A DNA stretch of 7,305 nt from JBHJGU01 sp050331475 (GTDB taxonomy: Bacteria > Pseudomonadota > Alphaproteobacteria > Caulobacterales > Maricaulaceae): the NCBI GenBank assembly GCA_050331475.1, contig JBHJGU010000143.1, positions 1-7,305 of the forward strand. Reading direction: 5' to 3'. The notes beneath the pieces are model-generated. The model searched no databases and was not told the origin of the DNA. It saw only the letters and a program-made list of their open reading frames with translations. A program made the translations under genes and the position numbers. Below are positions 1 to 6,490 of this stretch, in pieces; the first letter of the stretch is position 1; every line of letters starts with the position of its first letter.

Positions 1-287
1 CCGTCGATACGGGGGACGCGGTCGGGGCGTTTTTGGACCATTGGCGGCCCGGCTTGGCGGTGTTGGTGGTGTCCGAGCTTTGGCCCAATCTGGGTGTGGA
101 GACGGCGCCTCGGGCGGTGCCCTTCGCCCACCACCAAGCGCGGCGGAACACACCAGCGGCGCCGGCGCGGGTTCAATGGCGCCTACCCAGTCAAAACCGT
201 TCAACCCAACCGGGGCGGTTGGCGGGGTCCGCCCCCACGCGCGCGCCGCACGTGTGCTCAGCCGCGCATTGATGAGGGCCATGGGCG
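1..287 (+). pseudogene. waaA: waaA/kdtA N-proximal fragment, reading frame disrupted (cut by window edge)
   Basis: The frame beginning at base 3 reads AFLDHWRPGLAVLVVSELWP followed by NL. This matches the end of the N-terminal domain of Kdo transferases, where FLDHWRPD and ESELWPN are family hallmarks. Similarity in this frame fades after about base 143, and it stops at 270-272. Around 257-287 another frame (codon start 257) reads LSRALMRAMGG, which fits the linker usually found just before the RPVW..STHEGEE block. The third frame then takes over at 286. The family normally has about 100 residues between ELWPNL and STHEGEE; here there is room for only about 70. So there are at least two frame changes plus a net loss of about 30 residues. 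Whether this is real decay or a sequence/assembly error cannot be decided here. Recognition of the family is firm; the exact breakpoints are inferred. Confidence 0.7.
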
Positions 288-897
288 GGTGTGGCGGCCG
301 GCCTCGACCCACGAGGGCGAGGAGGCGCTGTTGTGCGACGCGCTGGATCCGGCGGACGAGGCGGAGTTGTTGATCCTCGCGCCGCGCCACCCCGACCGCG
401 GTGACGCTTTGGCCGACATGCTCGACGCCCGGGGGCTGGCTTTCGCGCGCCGCTCGATCGGGGAGGCTCCCTTGAGCGCTCACAAAGTGTTGCTGGCCGA
501 CACTTTGGGCGAAATGGGCCTATGGTTGCGGTTGTCGCGCATGGCGTTCATTGGCGGCTCGTGGGTAGACGGGGTCGGCGGGCATAACCCGGTTGAGGCC
601 GCGCGGCTGGCCACTCCCATGGCGGTGGGGCCCTATACGGCGAATTTCACGACGCTTTATAACGATCTCGAAGCTGCGGGCGGTTGCGCGCGGGTGCGCA
701 CAACGGACGAATTGCGCACAGCCCTGAACACGGTGTTTTCCGATGTCACCCGCGGTCGGCGCTATGCGGACGCGGCCATCGGTGTGGTTGACGCCGCCAC
801 GGCGGCCTGGCCGAAAACGCTCGATGCGCTCGAAGCGCTTTGGACGCAGCGCCGAACCGAGGACGCTGAGATGACGGAGGCGGGCGCGGATGCATGA
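94..897 (+). CDS. waaA: 3-deoxy-D-manno-octulosonic acid (Kdo) transferase, C-terminal domain
   Basis: WaaA/KdtA is a GT-B glycosyltransferase of the inner membrane that moves Kdo from CMP-Kdo onto the lipid IVA precursor, the first step of LPS core assembly. The frame is open from an ATG at 94, but family similarity starts only at about base 286 (RVWRPASTHEGEE). From there the C-terminal domain is intact: LLILAPRHPDRGD, ADTLGEMGLWLRLSRMAFIGG, then GGHNPVEAARL, the strongly conserved nucleotide-sugar-site segment, and VGPYTANF. The ATG at 94 is therefore not believable as the biological start; the true start lies left of the window (see the fragment at 1-287). The stop at 895-897 overlaps the lpxK start by 8 bases, so the two are probably co-transcribed and translationally coupled. 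Identity of the domain is near certain; whether the gene is functional is open. Confidence 0.85.
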   Translation: MWRRRLGRCPSPTTKRGGTHQRRRRGFNGAYPVKTVQPNRGGWRGPPPRARRTCAQPRIDEGHGRVWRPASTHEGEEALLCDALDPADEAELLILAPRHPDRGDALADMLDARGLAFARRSIGEAPLSAHKVLLADTLGEMGLWLRLSRMAFIGGSWVDGVGGHNPVEAARLATPMAVGPYTANFTTLYNDLEAAGGCARVRTTDELRTALNTVFSDVTRGRRYADAAIGVVDAATAAWPKTLDALEALWTQRRTEDAEMTEAGADA

Positions 898-1891
898 ACC
901 GACGTTCTGGCGCGCGGCGCCCGGTGGGGGCGGGTGGGGACGCGCGCTCGCCCAACCGCTGGCGTGGCTTTACCAAACGGGCGCGCAGATACGGGCGGGC
1001 TTGGCTCGACCGCGCCGCGCCGGGCCCCCTGTGGTGTGCGTGGGCGGGGCGACGCTGGGCGGGGCGGGAAAGACACCGGTCGCGCTAAGTCTGCTGGAAG
1101 CGTTTCGCGCGGCCGGCTTAGAGGCGCACGCCGCCACGCGCGGCTATGGCGGACGGCTGCGCGGACCGGTCCAGGTGGACGCCATGGCGCACACGGCCGC
1201 CCAAGTGGGCGACGAGGCGCTGCTGCTGGCCCATGTGGCGCAGACCTGGGTGTCGAAAAACCGGTTCGCCGGGGTGCGCGCGGCCGCCGAAGCGGGCGCG
1301 GAACTGGTCGTACTTGATGACGGGCTGCAGAACCCGAATGTGGCCAAAGACTTCGCCCTACTGGTCATTGACGGCGAAGACCCCGACGGTAACGGCGCGA
1401 CCTTTCCCGCCGGGCCTTTGCGCGCGCCCTGGCCGCGCGCCGCCGCGCGCTCCGACGCCATTGTGGTCATAGGCGGCGATCAGGGCGCGATTGCGGGCCT
1501 TCAGGCGAAAATAGGCGCCGCGGGCGCGGACAAGCCTTGGCTCTACGCCACGCTAGAGCCGTTTGCGCCGCCGCCCGATCGGCCGGTTTTGGCGTTTGCC
1601 GGGTTGGCGCGCCCGTCGAAGTTTTTCACCGCCCTTGAACGCGCCGGCGCTGAGGTGGCCGAGCGCGCGGCCTTCGCGGACCATCATCAGTACGCAGATA
1701 CCGATCTGGCGGCGTTGGCCGAACGCGCACGGACGCTTGACGCGCAGCTGATCACCACGGCGAAGGACGCGGTGCGTTTGCCCGCCGCTTGGCGTCCCCA
1801 CGTCGCGGTGTTCAATGTGGCGGCGCGCTTTGAGGAAGCCGACGCCTTGCCCGGCCTGCTAGAGCGGATCGCCGAGGCGGCGGCCGCGTGA
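890..1891 (+). CDS. lpxK: Tetraacyldisaccharide 4'-kinase (lipid A 4'-kinase)
   Basis: LpxK phosphorylates the 4' position of the tetraacyldisaccharide 1-phosphate using ATP, giving lipid IVA, at the cytoplasmic face of the inner membrane. The 333-residue length is normal. Visible motifs in order: a Walker A-like P-loop GGATLGGAGKTPV (residues 52-64), TRGYGG (83-88), VGDEALLLA (106-114), DDGLQN (143-148, DDGFQ in most members), FPAGPLRAP (172-180), FAGLARPSKFF (236-246), FADHHQYADTDL (262-273) and TTAKDAVRLP (289-298, usually TTEKDAVRL). The start ATG lies inside the end of waaA (8-base overlap), and the stop TGA overlaps the GTG of the next gene. The gene therefore sits in the middle of a tight lipid A operon. 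The Glu-to-Ala change in TTxKDAV is a mild oddity. The rest of the motif set is intact, so it is expected to be active. Confidence 0.97.
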   Translation: MHEPTFWRAAPGGGGWGRALAQPLAWLYQTGAQIRAGLARPRRAGPPVVCVGGATLGGAGKTPVALSLLEAFRAAGLEAHAATRGYGGRLRGPVQVDAMAHTAAQVGDEALLLAHVAQTWVSKNRFAGVRAAAEAGAELVVLDDGLQNPNVAKDFALLVIDGEDPDGNGATFPAGPLRAPWPRAAARSDAIVVIGGDQGAIAGLQAKIGAAGADKPWLYATLEPFAPPPDRPVLAFAGLARPSKFFTALERAGAEVAERAAFADHHQYADTDLAALAERARTLDAQLITTAKDAVRLPAAWRPHVAVFNVAARFEEADALPGLLERIAEAAAA

Positions 1892-2802
1892 GCGCGGGTG
1901 TGGCTCAAACCGCACGGTGGCGCGCGGAAGCGTTCGCTTGGGACTGCTTGCAGGCGGGCTTAGGCGGCTTGTCGCTGGACGCAGCTTCCGCCATGGGTGG
2001 CGCGATTATGAGCTGGCTTGGGCCGTTTCTTCCCTGGCGCCACGTCGCACTGCGGAATTTGGCCCTCGCCTTCCCCGATCACACGACCGCGGAGCGCCGC
2101 GCAGTGGTCGCTAAAATGTGGGACAATCTGGGCCGGCTGGCGGGGGAGTTCCCCCACACGCCGCGGCTCGATCCTTACGCGCCCGACAGTCGCGTGACGG
2201 TGGAGGGACGCGCGCACTTGGACGCCGTGCGGGAAAGCGGACGTGGGGCAGTGTTTGCGTCCGGACACTTCGCCAATTGGGAGGTAATGGCCGCGGCGAT
2301 CACTCGCGCGGGCGTGACTTGCCATGTCACCTATCGCGCTGCGAACAATCCGTTGATCGATCAGCGGATTATCGACCAGCGCCAGGCCTATGGCGTTCGG
2401 CTGCAATCGCCTAAAGGCCGTCGGGGCGGGCGGCAATTGATGAGCGCGCTCGCGCGGGGGGAGTCCATCGCCCTAATGGTCGACCAAAAATACACCACGG
2501 GCGTAGAGACCCCTTTTTTTGGCCGTCCCGCTATGACGAACCCGGCCGCTGTGAAACTGGCTTTGCACTATGGCGCGCCGTTGATCCCGATGAGCGCGCG
2601 TCGGCTCCGCGGCGCGCGATTTCTCGTCACGGTGCATCCGCCTCTGGAGATCGGCGCCGCGAAAGACGAGGCGTCGGTTTTGGACGGCGCGCGGCGGCTG
2701 ACACAGTTTATCGAAGCGGAAATCCGCGCCGCGCCCGAGCAATGGTTGTGGATCCATCGCCGCTTCGACAAGTCGGTCTACACGGGTCGCGTAGACGATT
2801 AA
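1888..2802 (+). CDS. Lipid A biosynthesis acyltransferase (LpxL/HtrB family)
   Basis: Members transfer a secondary acyl chain from acyl-ACP to Kdo2-lipid IVA (or a related lipid) at the inner membrane. The 304-residue protein starts with a GTG sharing bases with the lpxK stop (GTGA). It shows the family's early block RNLALAFPDHTTAERR (56-71), the catalytic HX4E motif in SGHFANWEV (126-133; H127 and E132), the QSPKG/GRQLM stretch (173-185), MVDQKY (197-202) before a TPFFGRP block, and the C-terminal PEQWLWIHRRF (283-293). Alphaproteobacterial genomes often carry several such acyltransferases with different chain specificities, and the sequence alone does not say whether this is LpxL, LpxM or the long-chain type. 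The position directly behind waaA and lpxK supports a lipid A role. Its stop codon overlaps the stop of the convergent DsbA-like gene. Confidence 0.94.
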   Translation: MSAGVAQTARWRAEAFAWDCLQAGLGGLSLDAASAMGGAIMSWLGPFLPWRHVALRNLALAFPDHTTAERRAVVAKMWDNLGRLAGEFPHTPRLDPYAPDSRVTVEGRAHLDAVRESGRGAVFASGHFANWEVMAAAITRAGVTCHVTYRAANNPLIDQRIIDQRQAYGVRLQSPKGRRGGRQLMSALARGESIALMVDQKYTTGVETPFFGRPAMTNPAAVKLALHYGAPLIPMSARRLRGARFLVTVHPPLEIGAAKDEASVLDGARRLTQFIEAEIRAAPEQWLWIHRRFDKSVYTGRVDD

Positions 2803-3452
2803 GCGGCTTCCGAGGACAGAGCTTTGCGCATGGCGTCGCGAAGGATTTCGGGCTCTTGCGCGCCCGGAACACCAACCCGACCGTTGAAGATGAAAAACGG
2901 CACGCCCGTGACGCCGAGCCGTTGGAAATGCGCTTCCTCGCCGCGCACCGCGTCCTTGTCCCGGTCCCCCTCCAACAGCGTTTGGATCAGGTCCACGTCA
3001 AGCCCCACGGCGCTGGCGACCGCCGTTAGAACCGCCGGGTCGGAGAGATCTTGCGCATCGCGGAAATAGGCGGCGAATAACGCTTCTTTCACAGCGCGGC
3101 TTTTGCCCTGGCCTTGCGCCCATTTAATTAAACGATGACAATTCAGGGTGTTGGGGCGTCTCGTGATCGTATCGAACCGAAAATCGATCCCGTAATCCGG
3201 ACCCGCAGCCTCCAAATGTTCTCGCATTTGCTGAAACCGGTTTGACGGCCCGCTGGGGCCGAACTTCGCGCGCATGTACGCTCTGTATTCCACGCCATCC
3301 TCGGGCACGCTGGGATCAAGCTCGTGGGGATGAAACTGCAGCGCAGCGGTCACGTCATCGAACGCCTCGAGCGCCCGATCCAGCCGCTTGAGGCCCAGCC
3401 AGCACCAAGGGCAGACGATGTCCGACACCATGTCGATCTGCAACTTGCGCAT
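2799..3452 (-). CDS. DsbA family oxidoreductase, FrnE-like (thioredoxin fold)
   Basis: This 217-residue protein is of the DSBA-like thioredoxin group that includes FrnE and 2-hydroxychromene-2-carboxylate isomerases. It opens with a beta strand and the redox motif C14-P-W-C17 in VSDIVCPWCWLG. The inserted helical domain follows (about 40-175, with FHPHELDP, NRFQQMREHL, PNTLNCHRLIKWA). Then comes the cis-proline loop G183-V-P185-F in GVTGVPFFIFNGRVGVPGAQ (180-199), as in FrnE relatives. No signal peptide is visible, so it is probably cytoplasmic, acting as a thiol oxidoreductase rather than periplasmic DsbA. The CPWC pair argues against a glutathione-dependent isomerase, which usually keeps a Ser or lacks the second Cys. 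A purine-rich AGGGAA lies about 7 bases before the ATG. The substrate is unknown. Confidence 0.92.
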   Translation of the reverse strand: MRKLQIDMVSDIVCPWCWLGLKRLDRALEAFDDVTAALQFHPHELDPSVPEDGVEYRAYMRAKFGPSGPSNRFQQMREHLEAAGPDYGIDFRFDTITRRPNTLNCHRLIKWAQGQGKSRAVKEALFAAYFRDAQDLSDPAVLTAVASAVGLDVDLIQTLLEGDRDKDAVRGEEAHFQRLGVTGVPFFIFNGRVGVPGAQEPEILRDAMRKALSSEAA

Positions 3453-3573
3453 GTTCGTTTCCCTAACGTCGCCATGCGGAGCTTATCGAGCTTGTCCTCT
3501 CAGGGAAAGGTCGCCCACGCAGGGTCTGGGTCAGGTTGACTAGCACCGATCGCGCGCCAAGCGCGGCTTCGGA

Positions 3574-3891
3574 TTAGGCGAGCAAATCAACGAGTGTTCC
3601 GGAAATCTGGTCGGCCGTGCGTAAAACGCTGGCGTTTGCGCTAAATGCGGCGCGCGCCTGCACGGTTCCAATCACCGCATTCGTCGGATCTTGGGGACGG
3701 ACCGCATCGATGCGGGCGCGTGCGTCGGACGCGGTGGTTGGCCCACCCGGTCCGGTTCCGGCTGGGTTGCTCGGCGCGGTCGCTTGGATAACGTCCGCCG
3801 CTGACCGAGCGAATTGATCCGCCGCCGTCTGAAGCCCGAGCCCGGCTTGGGTCACTGAAGAGATCGCCATAACCGCAGACTTAGCGCCCAT
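3574..3891 (-). CDS. Small protein resembling flagellar rod/hook protein ends
   Basis: The 105-residue product has an N-terminal amphipathic segment (SSVTQAGLGLQTAADQFARS, 11-30) that resembles the start of flagellar rod proteins (..A..gL.aA..rld..A.NiAN). A low-complexity Pro/Gly/Thr linker follows (40-56). The C-terminal helix (NAVIGTVQARAAFSANASVL, 71-90, then RTADQISGTLVDLLA) resembles the C-terminal motif of FlgB/FlgC/FlgG proteins (..Emi.a.raYeAN...l.t.d.ml..l..l). The usual central domain is absent. The start at 3891 is preferred over Met8 because AAGGAT lies 7 bases upstream of it on the minus strand, while the internal ATG has no good site. It precedes the DsbA-like gene on the same strand with a 121-base gap, and no other flagellar genes are in view. 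The family assignment is pattern-based and tentative; a hypothetical protein is the safe fallback. Confidence 0.6.
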   Translation of the reverse strand: MGAKSAVMAISSVTQAGLGLQTAADQFARSAADVIQATAPSNPAGTGPGGPTTASDARARIDAVRPQDPTNAVIGTVQARAAFSANASVLRTADQISGTLVDLLA

Positions 3892-3925
3892 CCCAATCCT
3901 TCGCGCCCGGTTTTTGTGGTTAGGG

Positions 3926-3940
3926 TTAAACAGCGCTTAC
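3926..3940. promoter_or_regulatory. Possible CtrA-type box (TTAA-N7-TTAC)
   Basis: TTAA (3926-3929), seven bases, then TTAC (3937-3940) matches seven of eight positions of the CtrA recognition pattern TTAA-N7-TTAA. It lies about 35 bases before the ATG of the rod-like minus-strand gene and about 100 bases before the protease gene on the plus strand. CtrA controls flagellar genes in many alphaproteobacteria, which fits the left-hand neighbour. A single near-match of this AT-rich pattern can arise by chance. Confidence 0.3.
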
Positions 3941-4006
3941 ATCGTCATCGCGGCGCGTCACATCGTTTTGAGCTGGCTTGTTTCATAATCGGCCGCCCGC
4001 GCTCCT

Positions 4007-4023
4007 ACCTTTAACGGAAAGGT
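4007..4023 (+). other. Perfect 6-bp inverted repeat just before the ribosome binding site
   Basis: ACCTTT (4007-4012) and AAAGGT (4018-4023) are perfectly complementary around a five-base loop, AACGG. The hairpin ends 7 bases before the AAGGAG ribosome binding site at 4031-4036 of the next gene. It could influence translation or be a small operator; nothing in the sequence decides between these. Confidence 0.35.
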
Positions 4024-4041
4024 CGACTGGAAGGAGCGCTG

Positions 4042-5682
4042 ATGTCCAGGAACTTAAGCCGCGCTGCGCTGTGTCTTACGCTTATTAGCGCCGCTCTGGT
4101 GTTCAGCGCCGCCGCAAAGGCGCAGTTTAGCGACGGCGTGTTTGAAGGCGCGCCGCGGGATTGGCGTATCTACGACAGCGAGAATTTCACGCTCTACACC
4201 GATGTCGGCCTCCCCTACGCCGAGCGCATGCTCTCTGAGCTGGAAGATTTTCGTCAGTTTATTCGCCATGAGCTGAAACCCGTGGGCGGTGTGCGGCCGC
4301 GATTGACGATTTTGGCGCCCAGCCGTGCGGCAGATTTCGGCGCGTTTGCGGACCAGAACTCTCGCTCCGGTGTATTTTTCCGCACCGTTGACACCGATTT
4401 CATGCTGATAAACTTGTCACATACGCCAGATTTTAGGACGCAGACCAACGGCGCGCCGACCATCAAGGAAATCTTACAACACGAATACGTCCATGCGGTC
4501 GTCAATGATCTGCCGGGCAAACCGGTTCCACTTTGGCTCAATGAGGGCTTTGCGGAATACTACGCCACCGCAGAGCGCGACGGCGACCATTTCGTCGTCG
4601 GCCGGCCGGTCAAGCGCAGACTTGATGATTTATCTACAGAGCGCTCGGTTCGGCGCGGTCCCCGGTACGGCCGTCTGTCCACAAGCGGCTTTCGAAGAAC
4701 TGTGTCTGGCCCGCCACCGATTGAGCTTGCGCCGCTAGACGACATCATTCGCGCCAACGAACAATCGAAAGTGTATGTTAACGCGCTCGACCAAACGAAT
4801 TACCATGCGCAGTCTTGGCTCATCATCCATAATATTTTGAGCCGACCCGATGGTCGCGCTGTGCTCTATCGATATTTAAATAGCCGGCGTGATCGCGATG
4901 ATAACGTCAAAGCGCTCCGAGCGGCACTGGGCGTAAACTTGTCAAAATTTGACACAGCATTATGGAACCAAGTGCGCGATCGGGACTTCCCCGAACGTCG
5001 GGTTCCAGCGCCTTCGCCACCGTCGACAACGGTGCGGACCCTAGGGACGGTGTCCAAAGCAGATCTGTGGTGCCAGGTGGGCCGGTTTCGCGGGTTCCGC
5101 GCCGGCAATGAGGCGGCGAAATCGGTCTTTGAGCGGGTTTTGCGGATGGATCCGAATAATGTTTGCGCTCTGAGCCACTTGTCGAAACTGGAAAGTTGGG
5201 ACTTCGATCTGGTGAAGGCGGAAGGCTTAGTGGCGCGCGCGGAAGCCGCGGATGGGTCGGACCCCTTCACCCCGCTCGCCCGAGCCATGTTGATCTATAA
5301 CGAAGTTCGGTCCGTCGACGATCCCGAGATCCTCGCCGACCCCGCGCTTTATGAAGCCGGTGTCACCTGGGCCGAACGCACGATCGCGATGGAGCCGGGC
5401 ATGGCCCTCCCCCATTTTATTCGCGCAAGCCTGGCCTACCGAAACCCTAAGGCGACGGTGCAAACCCTCCAAACGGGTTTAGACAGCGCCCTTGAGGCGG
5501 AACGACTTTGGCCGCAAAATCCGACACTGCGCTTATTGACGGCCACGCTTTTCATGCGCTTGAGCGATTTCCCCGCTGCTCAAGAGCGGCTGAAATTTGT
5601 TCGCGATTGGGCGCCAAATCCCAGCCTGCGGCGTAACGCTGAAAGCCTTTTGTCCGATTTGGAAACCGCGTTAACAGACTAG
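4042..5682 (+). CDS. Secreted putative zinc metalloprotease (gluzincin-like, HEYVH) with helical-repeat C-terminus
   Basis: The 546-residue product starts with a signal peptide: basic MSRNLSR, a hydrophobic core to about residue 24, and a likely cleavage after A-K-A27 before QF. An N-terminal domain (WRIYDSENFTLYTD, 41-54) leads to HEYVH (147-151) and then PLWLNEGFAEYYA (163-175). This is the HExxH...E arrangement of gluzincin peptidases: H147, H151 and probably E168 bind zinc, with E148 catalytic. It resembles the WLNEGFA block of M1 aminopeptidases and the peptidase MA-like/DUF1570-type proteins. Segments from about 336 to 546 are Ala/Leu-rich helical pairs in the style of tetratricopeptide repeats (VFERVLRMDPNNVCALSHLS; AERLWPQNPTLRLLTATLFM). 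AAGGAG at 4031-4036 lies 5 bases before the ATG, fixing the start. It acts outside the cytoplasm, probably in the periplasm. The substrate is unknown, and activity is inferred from motifs only. Confidence 0.85.
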   Translation: MSRNLSRAALCLTLISAALVFSAAAKAQFSDGVFEGAPRDWRIYDSENFTLYTDVGLPYAERMLSELEDFRQFIRHELKPVGGVRPRLTILAPSRAADFGAFADQNSRSGVFFRTVDTDFMLINLSHTPDFRTQTNGAPTIKEILQHEYVHAVVNDLPGKPVPLWLNEGFAEYYATAERDGDHFVVGRPVKRRLDDLSTERSVRRGPRYGRLSTSGFRRTVSGPPPIELAPLDDIIRANEQSKVYVNALDQTNYHAQSWLIIHNILSRPDGRAVLYRYLNSRRDRDDNVKALRAALGVNLSKFDTALWNQVRDRDFPERRVPAPSPPSTTVRTLGTVSKADLWCQVGRFRGFRAGNEAAKSVFERVLRMDPNNVCALSHLSKLESWDFDLVKAEGLVARAEAADGSDPFTPLARAMLIYNEVRSVDDPEILADPALYEAGVTWAERTIAMEPGMALPHFIRASLAYRNPKATVQTLQTGLDSALEAERLWPQNPTLRLLTATLFMRLSDFPAAQERLKFVRDWAPNPSLRRNAESLLSDLETALTD

Positions 5683-5686
5683 TCGC

Positions 5687-6196
5687 TCAGCGTCCGCCGC
5701 TTTGAGCGAAAGCGGCCGCGCCCGCCGGCGTCGCATTTGGGTTCATTTGCAAGAGCCGGACATTTAAGACCCCTGCAATTGTGACCCAAATCAAATAGGG
5801 CAGTTGCAGGGCCGCGGCCCACACGCTGATTGGTGCGAACACGGCCGCGACCGCCGCGATGGACAGCCACAACAAGACGACGTCAACAAGCGCCCAATCC
5901 ATGCGTTTGAGGCCAAAAAACAACGCCGACCAGGCGAAATTCATCCCCAAGCTGAGCGCGTAAAGCCCAAGGGCGAGCCCGGGCTCGCCATCTGTCGCGC
6001 GCCAGACCATCCAGCCTGAGACCGTGTTCATCAGGAATAAGACCGACCAGGTGATGGGAAACGCCCAGTTCGGCGGCGTCCACCCCGGCTTGGCCAAATT
6101 CTCGTACCACGCGCCAGGCTTGAAAACGCCGCCCGAGGAAGCGGCGGCGAAATTCGCGGCGAGAAAGCCCAAAAAGGCGAGAACAAGGTCGGACAT
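5687..6196 (-). CDS. tspO: TspO/MBR family tryptophan-rich sensory protein
   Basis: TspO (CrtK in older photosynthesis literature) is a five-helix membrane protein that binds porphyrins. In Rhodobacter sphaeroides it dampens expression of photosynthesis genes in response to oxygen. The 169-residue product has the full family pattern: PGAWYENLAKPGWTPPNWAF (27-46) followed by PITW and a helix with LMNTVSGWMVW (55-65), GMNFAWSALFFGLK (84-97), and LPYLIWVTIAGVLNVRLLQM (132-151). Five hydrophobic segments are visible. The start at 6196 is preferred over upstream in-frame codons (the frame is open to 6322) because AGGGAG lies about 9 bases before it and the protein then begins directly with helix 1, as in homologues. 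It is divergent from pufBA, sharing a 294-base control region. It converges with the protease gene, 4 bases apart. Family identity is certain; a role in controlling the neighbouring antenna genes is inferred. Confidence 0.97.
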   Translation of the reverse strand: MSDLVLAFLGFLAANFAAASSGGVFKPGAWYENLAKPGWTPPNWAFPITWSVLFLMNTVSGWMVWRATDGEPGLALGLYALSLGMNFAWSALFFGLKRMDWALVDVVLLWLSIAAVAAVFAPISVWAAALQLPYLIWVTIAGVLNVRLLQMNPNATPAGAAAFAQSGGR

Positions 6197-6290
6197 CAGC
6201 GCACTCCCTGCGGCGTCTGGACGCAATATGGTGCTTTTATCGCCCATGTCACCGCCGCGCCCGCATCCGTACCCGGGCGTTGCGGCAATT

Positions 6291-6308
6291 TGTAAACCGT
6301 CACTGACG
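6291..6308. promoter_or_regulatory. Second, degenerate PpsR/CrtJ-type site (TGT-N12-ACG)
   Basis: TGT at 6291-6293 and ACG at 6306-6308 are separated by 12 bases, one mismatch from TGT-N12-ACA. The inner bases (TGTAA...TGACG) also resemble the TGTCA...TGACA arms of the perfect site. It ends exactly 8 bases before the perfect site at 6317. Paired CrtJ palindromes 8 bp apart are known from the Rhodobacter capsulatus bchC promoter, where binding is cooperative. Support comes mainly from this spacing. Confidence 0.5.
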
Positions 6309-6313
6309 CTACA

Positions 6314-6337
6314 TTTTGTCAAAACAAATTGACAAAA
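6314..6337. promoter_or_regulatory. PpsR/CrtJ-type operator, perfect palindrome
   Basis: The arms TTTTGTCA (6314-6321) and TGACAAAA (6330-6337) are a perfect 8-bp inverted repeat around an 8-base AT-rich spacer. The core is TGT (6317-6319), 12 bases, ACA (6332-6334), the exact recognition pattern of PpsR/CrtJ, the aerobic repressor of bacteriochlorophyll, carotenoid and antenna genes. The right arm includes TTGACA (6329-6334), usable as a -35 element towards pufB, so bound repressor would block the polymerase. The mirror-image TTGACA of the left arm points towards tspO. The operator lies 154 bases before pufB and 118 before tspO. The regulator itself is not in the window. Confidence 0.78.
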
Positions 6338-6356
6338 CCGGTCTCTGCGCCAAATT
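6329..6356 (+). promoter_or_regulatory. Candidate pufBA promoter (TTGACA -35, weak -10)
   Basis: A consensus TTGACA (6329-6334) is followed after 16 bases by CAAATT (6351-6356), matching only three of six -10 positions. The weak -10 would fit a promoter that needs an activator, such as the RegA/PrrA system in related organisms, but no activator site was recognised. It overlaps the perfect PpsR-type palindrome. If used, the pufB leader would be about 125 bases long. Confidence 0.3.
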
Positions 6357-6430
6357 CAAACAACCCGGACGGCCAAGTTCAGCGAACGAACGCCAAGTTT
6401 GGCCGGATTTCCGGGGGCCGTGCAGTTGAA

Positions 6431-6444
6431 CGCCCTGTCGGGCG
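6431..6444 (+). other. Small leader hairpin upstream of pufB
   Basis: CGCCC (6431-6435) pairs with GGGCG (6440-6444) around the loop TGTC. It is located in the presumed 5' untranslated leader, 46 bases before the pufB start and about 30 before its ribosome binding site. The compact GC stem could stabilise the 5' end of the antenna transcript; no direct evidence. Confidence 0.3.
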
Positions 6445-6490
6445 CTGCCGCGCGGAGTTTCGTTGACGCCTGAAGAGGAGGACATAGACA

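Noticed and set aside
3551..3565. GC-rich small hairpin after the rod-like gene as a terminator
   Set aside because: The stem is only about four pairs and there is no T-tract on the minus strand.
3968..3989. TTGAGC and CATAAT as a promoter for the protease gene
   Set aside because: The spacing is only 10 bases, far from the 16-18 needed; no better pair was seen.
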